Positions 60,005 through 64,000 of a stretch of DNA of 64,000 nucleotides are shown here, one piece after another. The position numbers and the translations under genes were made by a program. Source of the DNA: Gongronella butleri (Eukaryota > Mucoromycota > Mucoromycetes > Mucorales > Cunninghamellaceae); assembly GCA_025201375.1 (NCBI GenBank), contig JAIWZP010000012.1, positions 62,001 through 126,000 of the forward strand, written 5' to 3'. The notes below the pieces were generated by a model, which did not search any database, was not told where the DNA came from, and saw only the letters and a program-made list of their open reading frames with translations. Each line of letters opens with the position of its first letter. Position 1 is the stretch's first letter.

Positions 60005-61418
60005 CTTAGTGGGCTGTGTCGCCCATTGTCGCGCGTCGGGATCGCGATCAATGTGCCGCGCATTCTTACCAATGCGGATCTGGCGCTCAATGCGCTCCCT
60101 GTACTTCTTTTGGTAGCCCTGCTCGATGGTCTGGTAGCGGAGGATCGCATCCTTGAACTGATTTTTGATGTTGTTCGTCTGAAGCGTGCAAAAATAGGGG
60201 GAAAAGAAAGAGTGTCAGGGGCAAGGGAGATGAGGCCGAGCCTTTTTGTGTTACCTGGTTGCGGCGCGAGGCACCATTCGAGTCGTTGGGGAAGGGCGCA
60301 TTCGACACGTCGAGGGCTACATAAACAAAAAAAAAAAAAAAAGAACAAAAGAAAAGTGAGTTTTTGCGAGCGCGCGCGCGGGGTGCATGGCGGCAAGGAG
60401 GGATTGGAGGGATTGGTAGGAAATGGAGGGAAATAAAAGGGGAATGACGGAGCAGTACAGCGAGGAGAAAGCGAGAAAAAGCGGATTTGGCCCTTTTTTT
60501 TTCTTTGTCTTACCTTTGATGCGAGCCTTGAGTTCCTGGTTGCGCTTTTGAGTGTTGTCCTTGAGGCGATCCAGGTTGCTTGAGAATTGAGCCCATTGCT
60601 CTTCGTTGAAACTGACGAGTGCGGCATTATGAACCTGCTCGATTTCGTCAATGTTGCTATTGATGATCCGCAATTGCTCTTTCAGAGATGAAATCTATAG
60701 GGGACACGATCATGAAAATACGAGAAAAAATAGGAGATGAGTCGGTGTCACTATTTTTTTTTTCATAGACATGAGGGGGAAAAGGGGGGTTCTTTCTCCT
60801 TTACCTCGTCAAAGAAGCCCTGCATGGAGTCGATATTGTGGGTGGGCGTCATTTCGATGGCGGTCTCGTAAGGTTGGCTGGCCATGGGTGGCGGGGTCTG
60901 GTACGCCGAGCGCTGGTAGCCATTGTAGCCCATGGGCGTGCGATTGGGGCCAAAGCCGTCACTAAAAAAGAATGAGAATCAGGTTAGATTGACCCAGAGC
61001 AAATAATAATTCGACCGGTGTGACCATACTTGTTCTGTGTACCCTCAAACGAGCCCTGCCCACGACAAAAAAAAAAAAAAAAAAAAACGAAGAAAAGTGG
61101 GTGAGTTTCGCGCTCTTCCTTCTTTTTGACGTTCCCGCGCGTGTGCAAAACAAGTATTGCTTGCACTTTTGCACTCTCAATGGCTCCAAATTGCTCGGCA
61201 AGGGCCAGGTGTGCCTGACCCCAGTGGCCTTGCCTGGCGGTCGGCTAGCCTGTTGCCCTGACGGCAACTTCTTTTTCAATTTTTTTCTCGTTTTTCTCTT
61301 TTTTCTCGCCCCTGACGCTGCCTTCTCATCTTTTGTCGGCGCTCTCTCTCGTGAATTTTGTTGTCGTGCTTGACCCACTTACTCGTAATTCGGCGGTGCG
61401 GTCTCTCGTGAAGGACAT
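59155..61418 (-). CDS. SSO1: Plasma-membrane syntaxin (Sso1/Sso2-like t-SNARE)
   Basis: Qa-SNARE for fusion of secretory vesicles. About ten short exons from MSFTRDRTAELR and GSFEGTQNN through the Habc region (QLRIINSNIDEIEQVHNAAL; QFKDAILRYQTIEQGYQKKY) to the SNARE helix: RGQARAVLSEVESRNNDIKK, LAQLFEDLQMLIENQGQVVN (zero-layer Gln in this stretch) and VEEHAQTTADHVKQANTQLD. It ends with a basic KSIRHKKWCC patch, a single transmembrane segment (FFICIILAVVIAILVWWFGF) and NHP. A last tiny exon (GVKTN, stop at 59155) is predicted from cct|gtaagt and an acaatag acceptor; without splicing the frame would run on for about 65 residues, unlikely for a tail-anchored SNARE. The Met/Gln/Pro-rich N-terminal peptide before Habc is longer than in yeast Sso1. 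Confidence 0.9.
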
Positions 61419-61974
61419 ATTAAGTTAGAGTGCGATAAAAATTAAGAAAAGGGGAAGAAGAGAGAAAAGAAGAAAGAAAAAAAAAAGGTGATCCTCACTG
61501 CTTTCTTGTTTTGGATGATTGAGCGAGAGCGGAGACGCAAAAAAACAAGGACCTGTTTTGCCAAGGCGATTGCCGATGAGGCTCAATGATGTCACTTGCG
61601 AGCCATGGCATGGCTTCCTCCACCGCCCTGGCCCACCTTCGAACCTTTTTTTCTTCTTTTTGCGCAACCAAGCGCACTCTCCGTAGCCGCTTTGCCCTTG
61701 GCAAGACGCGTATAAAAATAGAAGAGGGTTGGTCGTTTGCAAACAAACAATGAAAATAAGCACACACTGATGATCCACAGCCCAAAATTCACACTAGCAC
61801 GGCCTATTTTTGCCTCTTCCAATGAAAAATCACTGATCTGCTCCTCCCATCCAACCAGCACCGCCGTGCGGGCACGCCCAAATCCGCTCACAATGGCCCG
61901 AATCGACCGGAATCGCCAAGACGAACACCAAAAACAGAGCACTGCGCAAAATTGGGCAAAACTTTTTTTTTTTT
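61419..61974. promoter_or_regulatory. Syntaxin promoter and 3' flank of the next gene
   Basis: About 560 bases between two minus-strand genes. A purine tract (aagaaaaggggaagaagaga) lies just upstream of the syntaxin start; ttggatgattgagc and further CCAAT-like motifs (attggg, ccaat) are scattered. No gene seen. Confidence 0.4.
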
Positions 61975-62787
61975 TTACTCAGTCTTCTTTCCCGCTGATG
62001 AGGAGGCGGCCTTGTTTTTGGCTGAGCGCTGGAGGACCTGCTGGACATGCTGGCGCGCGCGCAATTTCTCTTGACGATCCTTTTCCATAAGAACACTGCC
62101 GGCAAGCATGCTGTGGAAGCTATAGTAGATGCCGACAAGGCCAGAGACAAACGCAAGCGCGACCACGGCCCAGAACGAATACCACTTTGCCTCGATGACA
62201 TAAGCCGTCCATTGGGCAAGATTGGGCAATTGACGCGGGTAAGTCTTCATGAGCGTGACAATCAATGCATTCTCGGTGAGATCGATGAACACATTGACCA
62301 AGATTATCCACAAGCCGGGGCGAATCTTGGCAGGCGCCTGAGAAAACGCCCAATGCACGAGCAACATCAGCGGCAAAGCGCGGAAAAGCACAAATCCAGA
62401 GTCAAACAGCGACAGCGATTGATACGCCAGGCGCTGTTTCAGGCTGTAGCTGTCCAAAAAGTCATACACGGCGCGCCCCGTCAATGGATGATGGTACTCG
62501 AGGATGTCCAGCGTCTCATTGCCGCCATTGTCAAGCGCAGGCGTCGGGTTCACCACCTAGAAAATAAGCAAAATGAGCAAAAATGACCAATTGGGCCGTA
62601 GGGCGCGCAAAAAAAAAAAAAAAAAAAAAAACGAGAGAGAGAGAGGAAGCCGGTGGCTTACCGAGGCAAACTTGTACACACGATCCAAGCACATCTTGGT
62701 CATCACAATCGAAAACACAATAAGACGAGGGTTCTTCAACGCCTCGCCCACCTGCTCTGAGAACTTGGGAAAAGGATCAAGACGCAT
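61975..62787 (-). CDS. Predicted multi-span membrane protein, family not recognised
   Basis: Two exons, 62787-62662 and 62556-61975, join in phase 0 to 235 residues. The start MRLDPFPKFSEQVGEALKNP is the first ATG; a longer frame upstream has only a non-ATG beginning. Hydrophobic stretches are LIVFSIVMTKMCLDRVY, SGFVLFRALPLMLLVHWAFS, GLWIILVNVFIDLTENALIV and WYSFWAVVALAFVSGLVGIY, suggesting four membrane passes. The C-terminus is a charged helix (MEKDRQEKLRARQHVQQVLQ) followed by a Lys/Ser tail KNKAASSSAGKKTE that could act as an ER retrieval-like basic end. The FIDLTENALI segment with a charged pair in the membrane is notable. I do not recognise the family and give no function. Confidence 0.75.
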
Positions 62788-64000
62788 GATAGCCAACAAA
62801 AAGAAACACGAGGAAGAGAGACCAAAAAACAACCGTTTCAGGCGCCTTTAATGCATTGTTAAAACCCCGCGCCCAACACAGAAAGTAAATTGCCCCAAAT
62901 GCTTGTTTTTTCTGGCCATTATTGCGAATTCATGCAATGCACGGGAGTGCAGAAGCTTCTTTCAAATGCGCTGAAAAGCGAGAAGAGAGTGGATGCTGCT
63001 TCATAAGTTGGAGCGCGTCGGAACTGCGGTGACAAGGCGGGACACTCTTTTTTTTTTTTTTTTTGCATAATCGCAACAATCATCGCATCTTTTTGCTCTC
63101 GTGACCACGGTGCAAGTCACCTCCTGCTCGTTGCTTTCTAGCACGCCCACTAGGCCCCTGGTGCAATGCATAAAAAACAGTATTTATCTAAAATAACGTG
63201 AAATATCCAATATTTGTCATAAACTCTCGGGATGAGTCCTGCTGCCGCAAACTTTTCGCTCAAGATACGCGCGTCCGGCTAGCAAAGGACGTGTTAAGCA
63301 TTCATCCAAGGGTCGCGTCCTTGTGACGCGTAGTAGTGGGCGTTGGCCAAAATTAAATTTGGCCAGACTCTTGCAAGATATTGTGTCTTGGTGACTTGGA
63401 ACGAAAATATTTTGCGCACATTAGCCGTACTCACTCATGCGTACCAATGAAAACAAGTAAACACGTGTTATGAGTGACACACGACGCGATGAAAATGATT
63501 CAAGTGCCCACAACCTTCAATTTGACATTGATCATGTTACAATGACTCGAATGCGCTCAAATTTGTGTCAGCTGTCCTTCAGAGACATTGAAAGCACTAC
63601 GTCAAGTTTGACTATTAAAAAGTCCGTCCTTGAGAATTATTTGATCGAAAAATCAAACTCAACGATTGCATCAAGTCTAAAATCAAATCTACTGAATGCT
63701 CCAAAAATATTCACACCGCTGAATGCACGAGTCAACGGTCACCTGGAGTGAATTTGGAAGCATTTGAACAATTTGCTCAGGAATAGTGAAGACAAAACGT
63801 TATTTAAACGATAGTTCCGTCACAAATTGCGGGTCACACACTGGAGAGTCTCCGAAACGCGTCCTGCAGGATCAGGTGGGACCGAGAACGACATGGAGCT
63901 CTACTTATGCCAGGCGCATGGCCCAGGAGACGCATTACACGCAAATCACGATTTTGCCATGATTGAGCGCCAGAACCAAAATTGAAAAATGAGGTTCCCA
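62788..64000. other. Right-edge intergenic region, no gene seen
   Basis: Contains the probable promoter of the membrane-protein gene, a T run (63048-63064) and AT-rich sequence. The segment 63590-63830 weakly recalls the C unit of the composite repeat (gaatttggaagcatttgaac, cgttatttaaacg). A 93-codon frame at 63470-63751 has no recognisable domain. Confidence 0.4.

Noticed and set aside
63470..63751. 93-codon frame at the right edge
   Set aside because: No homology or splice context; weak resemblance to the composite repeat suggests it is fortuitous.

Overview
The window is nuclear DNA of a fungus. Genes are split by many short introns (about 60-120 bp, GT-AG with at least two good GC-AG cases) that are packed with T or A homopolymers. 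The proteins are fungal in type: Pan1-like endocytic scaffold, PSP1, Ctf8, APSES and GATA regulators, telomerase. A SIRT4-type sirtuin, a KDM5 demethylase with all its domains and DIRS-type tyrosine-recombinase retrotransposons point to an early-diverging lineage (Mucoromycota-like) rather than a yeast; this placement is inference.

Layout. 1-2.6 kb: 3' end of an endocytic adaptor gene, then NOP53 (+). 2.6-8.3 kb: a transposon graveyard with a long noncoding repeat, a broken hAT transposase, a 1-kb near-perfect palindromic element and a DIRS RNase H relic. 8.3-20 kb: a large winged-helix/double-APSES regulator (-), a GATA factor (-), telomerase reverse transcriptase (+, divergent from the GATA gene) and CTF8 (-). 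20-25.4 kb: old repeats interrupted by an internally deleted DIRS element with complete termini. 25.4-35 kb: PSP1 (-), SIRT4-like sirtuin (+, divergent), KDM5 demethylase (+). 35-38 kb: the longest copy of the composite noncoding repeat. 38.2-42.8 kb: an intersectin-like Pan1 (-). 42.8-44.7 kb: repeats. 44.8-51 kb: two tandem, diverged long-chain fatty alcohol oxidases (-). 51-54.4 kb: repeats with tandem structure. 54.4-62.8 kb: four minus-strand genes: GST-like protein, AMP deaminase, plasma-membrane syntaxin and an unrecognised membrane protein. 62.8-64 kb: no gene seen.

Housekeeping and regulatory genes sit in GC-balanced islands, separated by 2-5 kb AT-richer blocks in which one composite noncoding repeat family recurs at least six times. 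No functional operon-like theme links the genes; Pan1 and the partial adaptor at the left edge belong to the same endocytic pathway but lie 38 kb apart. The most unusual items are the DIRS insertion with a recognisable empty-site paralogue, the foldback element with TA-flanked ends, the composite noncoding repeat, the regulator with three predicted DNA-binding domains, the fungal EH-EH-WH2-SH3-SH3 scaffold and a fatty alcohol oxidase paralogue that has lost its cysteine cluster. I saw no tRNA, rRNA or CRISPR array. Exon limits were placed by eye from splice signals and reading frame.
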